Shown: positions 9,002 to 18,300 of the stretch, in pieces | Numbering within the stretch: the stretch's first letter is position 1 | Layout of the letters: every line of letters starts with the position of its first letter | Source of the DNA: Chitinophagales bacterium | Lineage (GTDB): Bacteria; Bacteroidota; Bacteroidia; Chitinophagales; JADIYW01 | NCBI GenBank assembly: GCA_023957235.1 | Contig: JAMLHI010000007.1 | Coordinates: 124,001 to 188,000, forward strand | Direction: 5' to 3' | DNA: 64,000 nt | The notes under the pieces: model-generated | What the model was told of the DNA's origin: nothing | Databases searched by the model: none | What the model saw: the letters and a program-made list of their open reading frames with translations, nothing else | Translations under genes and position numbers: made by a program

Positions 9002-10474
9002 ATGAAGAAAATATTAGTTGCCAATCGTGGAGAAATAGCCATCAGAGTCATGAGAACAGCCAAAGCAATGGGTATTAAAACTGTTGCTGTATATTCAGAA
9101 GTGGACAGATTAGCGCCTCATGTCAGATTTGCTGATGAAGCAGTCTGTATAGGTGCTGCTGCTTCCAAAGAATCATACCTTCGCATGGATAAGATTATCG
9201 AAGTCTCCAAACAACTAGGTGTTGATGCTATTCATCCTGGCTACGGTTTTCTTTCTGAAAACTCACAATTTGCTAAGCTGGTAACAGATGCTGGAATCAC
9301 ATTTATAGGCCCCAGTACTCATGCAATTGAAGTAATGGGTAGCAAATTGGCAGCTAAACAAGCTGTGGCTGAATTTGGAGTTCCTTTGGTTCCTGGCACA
9401 GATCAGCCTATTTCAGAAATTAATAAAGCAATTGAACTTGCAAAATCTATTGGTTTTCCAGTTTTAATTAAAGCTTCTGCCGGTGGTGGTGGAAAAGGAA
9501 TGAGATTGGTAGAAAGAGAAGAAGACATTGAAGAGCAAATGAATATGGCTGTCAGTGAAGCTATTTCAGCCTTTGGAGATGGTAGTGTATTTATTGAAAA
9601 ATTTGTAAACTCACCTAGGCATATTGAAATTCAAGTACTTGGCGATACACATGGCAATATTGTATATTTATTCGAAAGAGAATGTTCTGTCCAAAGAAGA
9701 CATCAGAAAGTGGTAGAAGAAGCCCCTTCAGCTGTAGTATCTTCTGAAATGCGTGAAGCGATGGGCAAAGCAGCTGTACAAGTAGCAAAAGCCGTGAATT
9801 ATGTAGGTGCAGGTACGGTTGAGTTTATTGTAGATGAACAATTAAATTTTTATTTTCTAGAGATGAATACACGATTGCAAGTGGAGCATCCAGTTACAGA
9901 AATGATAACAGGAGTTGACCTTGTACGTGAACAGATTCAAATTGCACAGGGTTTTCCAATTTCTTTCCAACAAGAAGATTTAAAAATATTGGGGCATGCC
10001 ATTGAATTGAGAGTATATGCTGAAGATCCAGAAAATAATTTTCTTCCTGACATAGGGCATTTGACGACTTATCGTCCACCAGTAGGCCATAATATCCGTG
10101 TAGATGACGGAATGGAAGAAGGCATGGATATTCCTATTTATTACGATCCAATGATTGCCAAATTGGCTGTTTATGGAGAAAATAGAGATAAGGCAATTGA
10201 AAATATGAAAAAGGCTATAGATGCTTACCATATTGTTGGAGTGAAAACAACATTGCCATTTGGGACTTTTGTGATGAATCATCCAGCATTTATTTCAGGA
10301 CATTTCAACACAAAATTTGTTGATAATTATTTCAAACCTAACGAGTTCAAAGCAACTGAATTTCAAATTGCTGCCATCTTAGCTGCAAAAATTCTTCATG
10401 AAAAAAATGAATTTGAATTAGTTTCAGAAAAAGGTAATTTAACAAGAAGAAGTAAGTGGTTATTCAACAGATAG
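9002..10474 (+). CDS. accC: Biotin carboxylase subunit of an acyl-CoA carboxylase
   Basis: Catalyses ATP-dependent carboxylation of biotin for acetyl-CoA or propionyl-CoA carboxylase. The 490-residue protein starts with KILVANRGEIAIRV and has HPGYGFLSEN, the glycine-rich ATP-grasp loop GGGGKG at 161-166, and the catalytic stretch EMNTRLQVEHPVTE. It is about 40 residues longer than E. coli AccC, because of a C-terminal tail. No carboxyl-transferase or biotin-carrier gene is adjacent, so acetyl- versus propionyl-CoA specificity is open. Its 3' end overlaps the convergent bshC by 15 bases. Confidence 0.9.
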   Translation: MKKILVANRGEIAIRVMRTAKAMGIKTVAVYSEVDRLAPHVRFADEAVCIGAAASKESYLRMDKIIEVSKQLGVDAIHPGYGFLSENSQFAKLVTDAGITFIGPSTHAIEVMGSKLAAKQAVAEFGVPLVPGTDQPISEINKAIELAKSIGFPVLIKASAGGGGKGMRLVEREEDIEEQMNMAVSEAISAFGDGSVFIEKFVNSPRHIEIQVLGDTHGNIVYLFERECSVQRRHQKVVEEAPSAVVSSEMREAMGKAAVQVAKAVNYVGAGTVEFIVDEQLNFYFLEMNTRLQVEHPVTEMITGVDLVREQIQIAQGFPISFQQEDLKILGHAIELRVYAEDPENNFLPDIGHLTTYRPPVGHNIRVDDGMEEGMDIPIYYDPMIAKLAVYGENRDKAIENMKKAIDAYHIVGVKTTLPFGTFVMNHPAFISGHFNTKFVDNYFKPNEFKATEFQIAAILAAKILHEKNEFELVSEKGNLTRRSKWLFNR

Positions 10475-12073
10475 TCGTTCATTTTCAGTCATAATAACAA
10501 ACTCTTGATCTATCACTAGAAGTTGTTCAACTAAACAATCAATAAACTTTTGGCCATAAACAGAGTAAAAATTCAAAAAGTTGTCATGCCTTTCCTGTAA
10601 TGTATGATTGGGGAAATAGGTATGATACAACCCATCTATTTGTCTGAGAATAGTTTCATTTTTATGCTTAATAGAACGTAGCATTTTTCCTTCTATTTGT
10701 GAGAGAATTGACTGAATTTTCTGTGCATCAGCACCGACAGCTGGACCTAATGTCGAGTCAATTTGACAGGCTTTCTCCTTGATTTTATCCATCCATTCAT
10801 GAATAAAATTTTTCTCTACTTCCAAGTCAGGTTGAACATCTATTTTTTCTAATAAATATTCTTTTTTAAGAATTTCTTTATCCTTAAAAATGGCTGAAAC
10901 ATGCAAATTCAGTTTTTGAAATTTTTGAAAATTGCTATTATTGACCCACATCAAAGATGTACGCGGAATCACAACAGGAAAACTTACTTGATGGTACTTA
11001 AAAACTTCGGTAGTTTGCATCCAATAAGCCACTTCGCTTCCTCCTCCAATAAATCCGATAGAAGGGAGAACTGCTTGTTGAAATAGTGGTCTGAGAATCA
11101 CATTAGGACTAAACCTTTCAGGATGTTGATTTGCCTCTTCCACTAAATCTTCTAAATTCCAAATATTATCACCAATCTTAAATTTGTGATTATCAATAGG
11201 TTCAATTTTTGTTCTAAAAGTATCACTTAAATAAAATAAATTGACTGCTCTTCCATTGGCTTGAGCATGATAACCATATTCCTTTAAAAGCTCTGATCGC
11301 TTCAAAAGCAATTGAAAAGATTTTTGTTGTATAATTTCATTTTGAATAATCTTCGACAATGGTACTTTAAGCGAATAATCATCTCCATTAACAACCAATA
11401 AGCCATGCTTTCCAAACAAGCCATTGACAAGTTCTCTATTTGCTCCCTCTACCGTCTTGTGAAGGTAGGATTTGCGGATTAAAGACTGAATATCATTAGG
11501 ATTATTTTCTCCCAATTTATCTAATACCTGCTGAATACATTCTTGAATATTATCTAAAGAAAATCTTCCTACCGGTCCTGATTGTTCAGTATTCCAAGTG
11601 TATTTATTGCCAAATAGAAATATATGATTAACTTCCTCAAAATCATGATCTTCACTTCCCATCCAGTACACAGGAACAAAATTTTTATCAGGATATTTAG
11701 ATTGTAGTTCTCTCGCCAATGAAATAGTATTGGCTATCTTAATTACATAATACAATGGTCCTCCTAAAAAAGACAATTGGTGAGCAGTGGTTACACAGAA
11801 AGTATTATTCTCTTTGAGTGATAAAATATTTCGTCCAACTTTGTCAGAAATCTCAATACCATCATACTGCTTAAAGATGGTTTCAGAAAGTTGATCTCTA
11901 TCAATAAATAAAGAATAGTCTTCCTTTATTCTTTCATCAAAGCCCTCCCATCCTATTGAAAATTGGGGCTGGAGTATATCAGGAAATTTATTTTGAGTGT
12001 AGTCAGATAAAAGTTTTGAGAAAAAACTTAGCTCATTAAATCTGTAAGAGTTGATTTGCATATAGTGATTCAA
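10460..12073 (-). CDS. bshC: Bacillithiol biosynthesis cysteine-adding enzyme BshC
   Basis: Adds cysteine to glucosaminyl-malate in the last step of bacillithiol synthesis, a low-molecular-weight thiol used in place of glutathione. The 537-residue length and the motifs TAHQLSFLGGPLYYVIK, PVYWMGSEDHDFEEVNH and LRPLFQQAVLPSIGFIGGG match the BshC family. A C-terminal coiled segment follows. BshA and BshB are not in this window. It lies 30 bases downstream of the START-domain gene on the same strand and is probably co-transcribed with it. A bacillithiol pool would fit with the thiol and oxidative-stress genes nearby. Confidence 0.93.
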   Translation of the reverse strand: MNHYMQINSYRFNELSFFSKLLSDYTQNKFPDILQPQFSIGWEGFDERIKEDYSLFIDRDQLSETIFKQYDGIEISDKVGRNILSLKENNTFCVTTAHQLSFLGGPLYYVIKIANTISLARELQSKYPDKNFVPVYWMGSEDHDFEEVNHIFLFGNKYTWNTEQSGPVGRFSLDNIQECIQQVLDKLGENNPNDIQSLIRKSYLHKTVEGANRELVNGLFGKHGLLVVNGDDYSLKVPLSKIIQNEIIQQKSFQLLLKRSELLKEYGYHAQANGRAVNLFYLSDTFRTKIEPIDNHKFKIGDNIWNLEDLVEEANQHPERFSPNVILRPLFQQAVLPSIGFIGGGSEVAYWMQTTEVFKYHQVSFPVVIPRTSLMWVNNSNFQKFQKLNLHVSAIFKDKEILKKEYLLEKIDVQPDLEVEKNFIHEWMDKIKEKACQIDSTLGPAVGADAQKIQSILSQIEGKMLRSIKHKNETILRQIDGLYHTYFPNHTLQERHDNFLNFYSVYGQKFIDCLVEQLLVIDQEFVIMTENERLSVE

Positions 12074-12103
12074 ACAAAAATGCTAGAGAATTGTTGAAAA
12101 GTC

Positions 12104-12709
12104 TTAAAATAACTTTCTTAAATTTTCCAACATGCTATAAGGTGCATCAATAGATGCAGAATTAGCTAAAGCATCAGGGACATTCCCACCAGGGCTACTA
12201 TATGCTTGATGTTCTACTTCTACCCAACCATTTCCTATCGGTGTAATTTTCCAAAATCCTTTCATTTTATCAACTCTCACAATTCCTTTGACCTCAGGCT
12301 TCAAATCATTTACAGCCGAAACTTTAATTGTCACTGAACCATTTTTGGCGATAGGTTCTATGTGGTATAATGTCACAATATCTCTATTAGAAGCAGGCCA
12401 AGGTGTTTCAATTATCATATAGGTATATAAATTATTGACTCCTTCAGTTTTTAGTAGTTCTATGCTACCCTTTTTGGCTTTATAAATAAATAGATCTTGT
12501 TTTTTATAGTCTGTGAGAACTTTGAGTACATCTTCCACTTTCGCCTTAAACTGTATAGAACCTTTAAACTCTTTTAGTTTACTTCCTTCAATCTTTCTAT
12601 TATAAATTTTGATTCCATTTTTCTCTTTTACTAAGTCCCAATTACCTTGAGCAAACACGACATTTAAAAGAGATAGACAACTCAATAAGGTAGAAAATAT
12701 TAGCTTCAT
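12104..12709 (-). CDS. START-domain protein, exported
   Basis: A 201-residue protein with an N-terminal signal peptide (about 20 residues, hydrophobic, ending near VVFAQ). A START-like domain follows, with the characteristic WDLVKEKNGIKIYNR opening and ETPWPASNRDIVTLYH. START domains form a hydrophobic cavity and usually bind lipids; the ligand here is unknown. The end of the gene (PYSMLENLRKLF) is typical of the family. It precedes bshC by 30 bases on the same strand. No promoter matching TAnnTTTG was found upstream. Confidence 0.85.
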   Translation of the reverse strand: MKLIFSTLLSCLSLLNVVFAQGNWDLVKEKNGIKIYNRKIEGSKLKEFKGSIQFKAKVEDVLKVLTDYKKQDLFIYKAKKGSIELLKTEGVNNLYTYMIIETPWPASNRDIVTLYHIEPIAKNGSVTIKVSAVNDLKPEVKGIVRVDKMKGFWKITPIGNGWVEVEHQAYSSPGGNVPDALANSASIDAPYSMLENLRKLF

Positions 12710-12760
12710 TCTATGTTTTTTATTTTTATAGCGAAAAACATGCCTAAAATAGAAAATAAA

Positions 12761-12792
12761 TTTGATTTTTAGTTTTCAAAATATTACCTTTG
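12761..12792 (+). promoter_or_regulatory. Promoter of the candidate small RNA / leader
   Basis: TTTG at 12761-12764, then 20 bases, then TACCTTTG at 12785-12792: a full Bacteroidota-type promoter. The predicted start is near 12797-12800, just ahead of two hairpins. Confidence 0.65.
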
Positions 12793-12797
12793 CATCA

Positions 12798-12872
12798 TGA
12801 ACTAATACCGAGATTCTCTCGGAACTTTTTCATAGTGGGGGTTAATGGGATATCGAAAGATATCCCTTTTTA
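12798..12872 (+). ncRNA. Candidate small RNA or transcribed leader with terminator
   Basis: A stretch of about 75 bases lies between a good promoter (-7 box 12785-12792) and an intrinsic terminator. Hairpin 1 is CCGAGA (12808-12813) / TCTCGG (12817-12822) with a TTC loop. A single-stranded-looking 24-base linker contains a run of five G residues (GTGGGGG). Hairpin 2 is the terminator stem at 12847-12866. There is no convincing ORF inside. It could be a free small RNA or an attenuating leader for the membrane-protein gene at 12934. I compared it by eye with preQ1, SRP and fluoride RNA patterns and saw no match. Confidence 0.55.
12847..12872 (+). terminator. Intrinsic terminator with GAAA tetraloop
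   Basis: Perfect 8-bp stem GGGATATC (12847-12854) / GATATCCC (12859-12866) closed by a GNRA-type GAAA loop, then TTTTT at 12867-12871. Confidence 0.85.
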
Positions 12873-12898
12873 TTTGTTCTTTTTTGAGAAGGATACCA

Positions 12899-12929
12899 TT
12901 TGTATATTTTTGATAATCACTTAGCTTTG
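12899..12929 (+). promoter_or_regulatory. Promoter directly at the start of the membrane-protein gene
   Basis: TTTG at 12899-12902, 19 bases, then TAGCTTTG at 12922-12929. Its expected start point falls at or next to the ATG at 12934, so the message would have almost no leader. Confidence 0.5.
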
Positions 12930-12933
12930 TTTC

Positions 12934-13644
12934 ATGTCCCAATTAATCATTTTATGTGTTCAGATCATTTACATTTGTTTGGCATGGAGTCTATTGACTT
13001 TTAGCATTCATCCATTTGCAGATGTTTTTTCTCTTTTTTTTCTAGATACCAAGGCTCCTGAATGGACCACACATACCAATTATCTCTTTGCTATCTTATT
13101 TCTGACAACAGGCATTAGTATATTATTAAGACTGAAAGTGTTCAAGGAATTGACCCAAATTTCTTTGACTTTTTTAGTTGTTTTATGGTTCGCCATGATA
13201 GCTCAGCCACATCTATTTTTTATCAATATTTTTAAATACGCCTATATTATTCTAATTCCTTTGATATTTTATATGATTTATTCAAAAAAAGCAAAACACA
13301 TTTATCAAATAATCAATTTGACCATTGCCTCCTATTTGATTTATATTCCAATAGGCTTAGGACAATTCTTTTTAAATACATTTTCTAATCCTTATGCATT
13401 GATTTTGACTGGTATTTTTTCCATTATAGCTTTCATTATTATATTAATGCTTTATTCAAGAAAAAACATTGTCTTTGGGCTAAAATTATCAATTCTATTT
13501 TTCCCTTTGGGTATATTTTTAGAACTTTTGCCATTAATTGATATACAAAGAAATTTCAATCAACTTTCTTTAATCATTCTATCTTTCGTCCCTGTTATTT
13601 TCACTTTATGGTTTAAAAACATGAACAAATCAACGATGGAATAA
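12934..13644 (+). CDS. Multi-pass membrane protein of unknown function
   Basis: I do not recognise this 236-residue protein. It is almost entirely hydrophobic, with about seven or eight predicted membrane segments (roughly 5-24, 49-64, 70-90, 94-116, 125-145, 150-172, 180-199 and 204-225) and short basic loops. No catalytic or metal motif is visible. It ends in a short polar tail. The upstream region has two promoter candidates, one of which would give an almost leaderless message. It converges on hisH with a 10-base gap. Confidence 0.7.
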   Translation: MSQLIILCVQIIYICLAWSLLTFSIHPFADVFSLFFLDTKAPEWTTHTNYLFAILFLTTGISILLRLKVFKELTQISLTFLVVLWFAMIAQPHLFFINIFKYAYIILIPLIFYMIYSKKAKHIYQIINLTIASYLIYIPIGLGQFFLNTFSNPYALILTGIFSIIAFIIILMLYSRKNIVFGLKLSILFFPLGIFLELLPLIDIQRNFNQLSLIILSFVPVIFTLWFKNMNKSTME

Positions 13645-13654
13645 AATAAGCACC

Positions 13655-14263
13655 TTAAATCTCTATTTGTAAAAAATTCTGGAGAATTTGATTGCCAATA
13701 CCTGCACTTTTTTCGGGATGAAATTGGCAAGAGTAAAAATTTTCTTTGTGCAAGGATGCTGAAAACGCTTGGATATAATCACACGACGCAGTAGTTTCTT
13801 TAACTAGTTCTACATAATAACTATGAACAAAATACACATAACTTTTTTCAGGTATATCTTTGAATAATTCACCTTTCAAATCATAAATACTATTCCACCC
13901 AATTTGAGGAATTTTTAATGATAAAGAGTTTGACTGGAACTTTTTCACCTGAGCATTAAAAATCCCTAGGCATTCTACATCTCCTTCTTCAGAATGTGAG
14001 CACATCAATTGTTGTCCTAAACAAATTCCTAAAAATGGCTGTGTCAAACTCTTCAAAACTTTATCCAATTCTCTCTCTTTGAGATATGTCATTGCACTTT
14101 TTGCCTCTCCTACTCCAGGAAAAATGATTTTATCAGCATTGATAATTAAATCTGGGTCATCAGTAATTTTTGCTTCAATTCCCAAACGGTTAATTGCTTC
14201 ATATACACTATGAGTATTTCCCCCATTATATTTTACGATAACAATATTCTGTTGAGTGAACAT
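13655..14263 (-). CDS. hisH: Imidazole glycerol phosphate synthase, glutaminase subunit HisH
   Basis: A 202-residue class I glutamine amidotransferase that supplies ammonia to HisF in histidine synthesis. The nucleophile Cys is in FLGICLGQQL, and the His/Glu pair is in CQFHPEKS. The N-terminal NIVIVKYNGGNTHSV and FPGVGEA are typical of HisH. Many HisH proteins read GICLGMQ; the Q for M change is conservative. No other histidine gene is adjacent, which is unusual because hisH normally sits with hisF and hisA. Confidence 0.9.
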   Translation of the reverse strand: MFTQQNIVIVKYNGGNTHSVYEAINRLGIEAKITDDPDLIINADKIIFPGVGEAKSAMTYLKERELDKVLKSLTQPFLGICLGQQLMCSHSEEGDVECLGIFNAQVKKFQSNSLSLKIPQIGWNSIYDLKGELFKDIPEKSYVYFVHSYYVELVKETTASCDYIQAFSASLHKENFYSCQFHPEKSAGIGNQILQNFLQIEI

Positions 14264-14677
14264 GAGCCTGATTTACAATCAAAATTAACAAATCCTCATA
14301 AGGCTCAATATCGCAATATGGAAAATAACAAAAAAATAAGATTAAAAACGCTTCTGACATCCATTCAACATAAAACAGTTATCTCCTGTCTAGATGTATA
14401 AAAATCAGAAAATATACTGAATTCAAGCTCTAAATATAACACCACACGAAGATAATGTTTTAGCAGATGGTTAAAAATTGTATTTTTTCTAGACCTATTA
14501 TTTAGGATGTTTTGAATTCTATTGATTTGATGAGAGTAGCTCAAAAGAAATAATCAATCAATAATCTATGATTGTAAAATTTATCTTTTAATAAAAGTGT
14601 CAAGCAACACTACTACCCTCACCAATTAATAATTTAACGATATTATTTCACCCTCAGATATTAACTATCTATCTATT
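14264..14677. other. 414-base gene-free stretch between hisH and the DUF2892 gene
   Basis: AT-rich. CAAAATTA at 14280-14287 (TAATTTTG on the minus strand), with CAA at 14306-14308 as a -33 element, is a possible hisH promoter. A weak dyad (CAATC...GATTG) lies near 14555-14575. No tRNA, convincing ORF or terminator with a T run was seen. Confidence 0.5.
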
Positions 14678-14908
14678 TTAAGCCCCTTTAGAATCAGAAG
14701 GATTTGCACAACATTCTAATTCTGATTTCACACCCATTATTTTGAGAATTGAATTCAAAGGACAAAAATTTGTGAGTGAAAATTGAAATAAATTAGCACC
14801 AACAAATGCAGCTATCCATATAAAATTGATATTGATAAAATATGCTCCAAAAACAGATATCAATATCATTGTACCTGCAAATAGTTTGATATAACGTTCT
14901 CTAGTCAT
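14678..14908 (-). CDS. DUF2892 / YgaP-like small inner-membrane protein
   Basis: A 76-residue protein with two membrane segments and the family ending FCPLNSILKIMGVK, as in the membrane half of YgaP-type proteins, which are often linked to rhodaneses and sulfur metabolism. I chose the ATG at 14908 (MTRERYIKLFAG), as this is the usual start of the family; an upstream in-frame start at 14992 would overlap the preceding gene by 65 bases. It is the last gene of the efflux operon, 19 bases after the PII-like gene. A C-terminal Cys pair (ECCANP) is present. Confidence 0.8.
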   Translation of the reverse strand: MTRERYIKLFAGTMILISVFGAYFININFIWIAAFVGANLFQFSLTNFCPLNSILKIMGVKSELECCANPSDSKGA

Positions 14909-14927
14909 TTCGAATAGTTTAAAAAAT

Positions 14928-15233
14928 TTAATTATGTTTTTCAATAGAAGAAATTGCAATATGCACTTTAGATTGAACATTGCAAGTAGCATTTAAGGCC
15001 TCCACTGCATCAAAGACATTTGTAGCTTTCTCACTTTCAACCATAATGAAAAAGCTGATGGAATCCACCTTATTCATTTCTGTTCCATACCAATTTGAGC
15101 CCACTGCATCTTTAGAACTGTCTCTAAATCCAATTACTGTATTATAGGAATAAGACAATACTTGTTGCTCAGATAAAAGCTTTTTCACTTTATCTTCAAA
15201 AGCTTTCACAGCGGTAATGATTATCATTTTCAT
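14928..15233 (-). CDS. PII-like protein linked to RND efflux
   Basis: A 101-residue protein with the length and beta-alpha-beta look of the GlnB/PII superfamily (start MKMIIITAVKAFEDKVKKLL, later FFIMVESEKATNVFDAVEAL). It lacks the uridylylation tyrosine context of GlnB. A PII subgroup (often called PII-NG, and DUF3240) is known to sit beside heavy-metal RND efflux genes, and that is its context here: 74 bases after the RND pump gene and 19 bases before DUF2892. It may sense a small ligand and tune the pump; this is inference. Confidence 0.65.
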   Translation of the reverse strand: MKMIIITAVKAFEDKVKKLLSEQQVLSYSYNTVIGFRDSSKDAVGSNWYGTEMNKVDSISFFIMVESEKATNVFDAVEALNATCNVQSKVHIAISSIEKHN

Positions 15234-15264
15234 TGTTTATTATTTTATGTTCAAAAATTATAGG

Positions 15265-15299
15265 ATGCTTCCTTTGACGACTATATTCAAAGGAAGCAT
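15265..15299 (-). promoter_or_regulatory. Strong intercistronic hairpin between RND and PII-like genes
   Basis: A perfect 12-bp inverted repeat, ATGCTTCCTTTG (15265-15276) / CAAAGGAAGCAT (15288-15299), with an 11-base loop. On the minus strand it is followed by a weak T-rich stretch (TATAATTTTTG), not a clean T run. It may stabilise the pump message, partly terminate it, or lower expression of the two small downstream genes. Confidence 0.6.
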
Positions 15300-15307
15300 A
15301 CCAATCG

Positions 15308-18300
15308 TTAATTATTATTAGCTTCCCATTTTTTATGTTCTACTATATAATATATCAAAGGCACGACAAGCAATGTCAAAATAGTAGATACAATTGCTCC
15401 TGCTACTAAAGAGATAGCTAAACCTTGAAAAATAGGATCAAACAATATAATTGAAGCTCCAATTACTACTGCTCCAGTAGTCAACAAAATAGGTGTAGTT
15501 CTCACCGCGGCAGCATCAATAATAGCCTGTTTAATAGCGATACCATCATTTAAACGAATTTCTATAAAGTCTATCAACAACACCGAATTTCGCACCATTA
15601 CTCCAGCTAAAGCAATCATTCCGATAAATGATGTCGCAGTAAAATAGGCTCCTAACAACCAGTGTCCTAACACTATACCTATCAAAGACAATGGAATAGC
15701 AATCATCATCACAATTGGAGTTTTAAAGTTTTGAAACCACCCTACTATCAACATATAAATAATTATCACTACTACCAAGAAGGCGATTCCTAAATCCCTA
15801 AATACTTCTAAAGTAATTTGCCATTCTCCATCCCATTTGACAGTATATTCTCTATCATCTTCTGGCTGTCCCATATATATTTCATTCAGTGTATATCCTT
15901 TAGGCATTTCAACTTGTTTTAGCTTCTCGCCCATTCCCAAAATTGCATAAGCTGGACTTTCTAAAGCTCCTGCCATATCAGCTAGGACATAAACTACTCT
16001 TTGTTGATCTTTTCTACTTATAGATTTTTGAACCGTATCTAGCCTAGCTTCTATCAAATCACCAACTGATACCATATTACCTTGCTGACCTTTGATTTTC
16101 ATCCCTTTGATATCATCAATGCTCGTTTTGTCTTTATTATCCAACGCTAATACTATACCAATAGGGTTAACAGTTTTCTCGTCATAAAGATTAGATATAG
16201 GAAACTCTCTTAGCAGATAAGTCAAATTTCCTACTGCTTGTTGAGGTGCTACCCCATTGAGCATAGCTTTCTCTTTATCGACTTCCAAACGATATTCCAC
16301 TTGAGTGTCTTCTACTCCCCAATCAACATCGACAACATCATCTGTACTTTTAAGAATCTCTTTTACTTTGTAGGCTACTTTAATTTGCTCCTGATAGTCA
16401 GGACCATATATTTCTGCAACTATAGTAGATAGTACTGGAGGTCCAGGTGGAACTTCGACAATTTTTACATTAGCACCATATTTACTAGCAATTTTTTGAA
16501 TTTCTGGTCTTGCATTCTTTGCTATTTCATGACTTTGTGTTTTTCTATGTTCTTTATGCAGAAGACTAACCTGAATATCAGCCATATTACTCCCACCTCT
16601 CAAATCATAATGGCGGACTAATCCATTGAAAGTAATTGGAGCTGATGTACCCACGTAATTTTGATAATTCACTACTTCTGGTATAGTCGTGAGATACTGA
16701 GCTATCTCTTTTGTAACCGCCGAAGTGCGCTCTAGTGTGGTGCCTTCAGGCATATCAATCACAACTTGAAATTCATTTTTATTATCAAAAGGTAACATTT
16801 TAACTGCCACAGATTTGGTAATAAACATAGCGCCTGAACCTATTAGCAATACTATTGTACCTAATAGTATTAGATTACGTTTTTTAGCACTATCTAGCAA
16901 AGGCATTTGCACCTTATTGAAGAACTTGTATATCCAACTATCCTCATGGTTATCTTCTTGATGTGCAACATCTATTTTGTCTTTTCTCACTAATAAATGA
17001 TAGCCTAAGTAGGGAGTAATCGTCAATGCAATAAATAAAGACAACAACATAGCAATCGATGCGCCTATGGGCATTGGACTCATATAAGGACCCATCATCC
17101 CTGATACAAATGCCATAGGTAAAATAGCAGCTATAACAGTAAAAGTTGCTAAAATTGTCGGATTGCCCACTTCATTAATAGCATATATAGCTGCATCTTT
17201 GAAAGGTAATCTTCTCATGTGAAAATGTCTGTGCATATTCTCAGCTATGATAATACTGTCATCTACTACTATTCCAACTACAAAAACTAAAGCAAATAAG
17301 GTAATCCTATTGAGTGTATATCCTAAGATATAATAGCTAAATAAGGTCAGTGCAAAGGTCAATGGAACAGATAGGAAAACCACTAATGCTCCTCTCCAAC
17401 CCATAGCAATAGTTACTAAAACCGTAACAGCTACTATGGCTATTAACAAGTGAAACAACAATTCATTGACTTTATCTGAAGCAGTCTCTCCATAATTTCT
17501 AGTTGTCTCAACGTGCACTTCATTAGGAATAAGCTCTTTTTTTAAGGACTCTACTTTATTTAAAATCTGCTCAGAGATTTTCATCGCATCTGCTCCTTTC
17601 ACCTTACCAATAGATAAAGTTACGGCTGGATATTCAGATGGATTTTGGGCGTACTTTTCATTATATTTACTATAACCAAAAGACACATAGTTACGAGCGG
17701 TACCTGGTCCATCAATAATCTTAGCTACCTGCCTTAAATAGACTGGCATGTTTTGATTGACACCGACTATTAGATGCTCTACATCTTCTTTAGTTGATAA
17801 AAACTGACCCGTAGTAATCAAGAATTCTTGATCATTATTGACAAAGCTACCCGATTGCATGCTACCATTATTGACTTGTATCATCTGCATAATGCCCATA
17901 GCATCTACTCCGTTTTCAGCCATTTTGTCCTTGTCTAATATTACTTTTAATTCTCTAGGTCGTCCCCCGATTAATTTAACATTAGAAACATTTTTGATTT
18001 TTTTAATCTCAGACGAAACCTCCTCTGACAATTGCCTGATTTGATAATCATCATATTGTTCACTCCAAAGCGTCAAACCCAACATGGGCACATCGTCAAT
18101 CGAACGAGTTTTGACCATTGGAGGCATAACACCTTGAGGAAATATATTTTGATTTTTAATCAATTCATCATATAATTTCACATAAGATCTTTCAATATCC
18201 TCACCAACATAAAACTGAACAATTATCATGGCCTGTCCATTCATTGCAGTACTATATAGATGCTCTACTCCTTTGATATTGGAAAGAATCTTCTCTAAAG

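Noticed and set aside
14210-14401. 63-codon frame upstream of hisH
   Set aside because: It overlaps the hisH start antisense and shows no protein-like pattern.
14909-14992. Longer N-terminus for the DUF2892 protein
   Set aside because: It overlaps the PII-like gene, and the family starts at the residues encoded from 14908.
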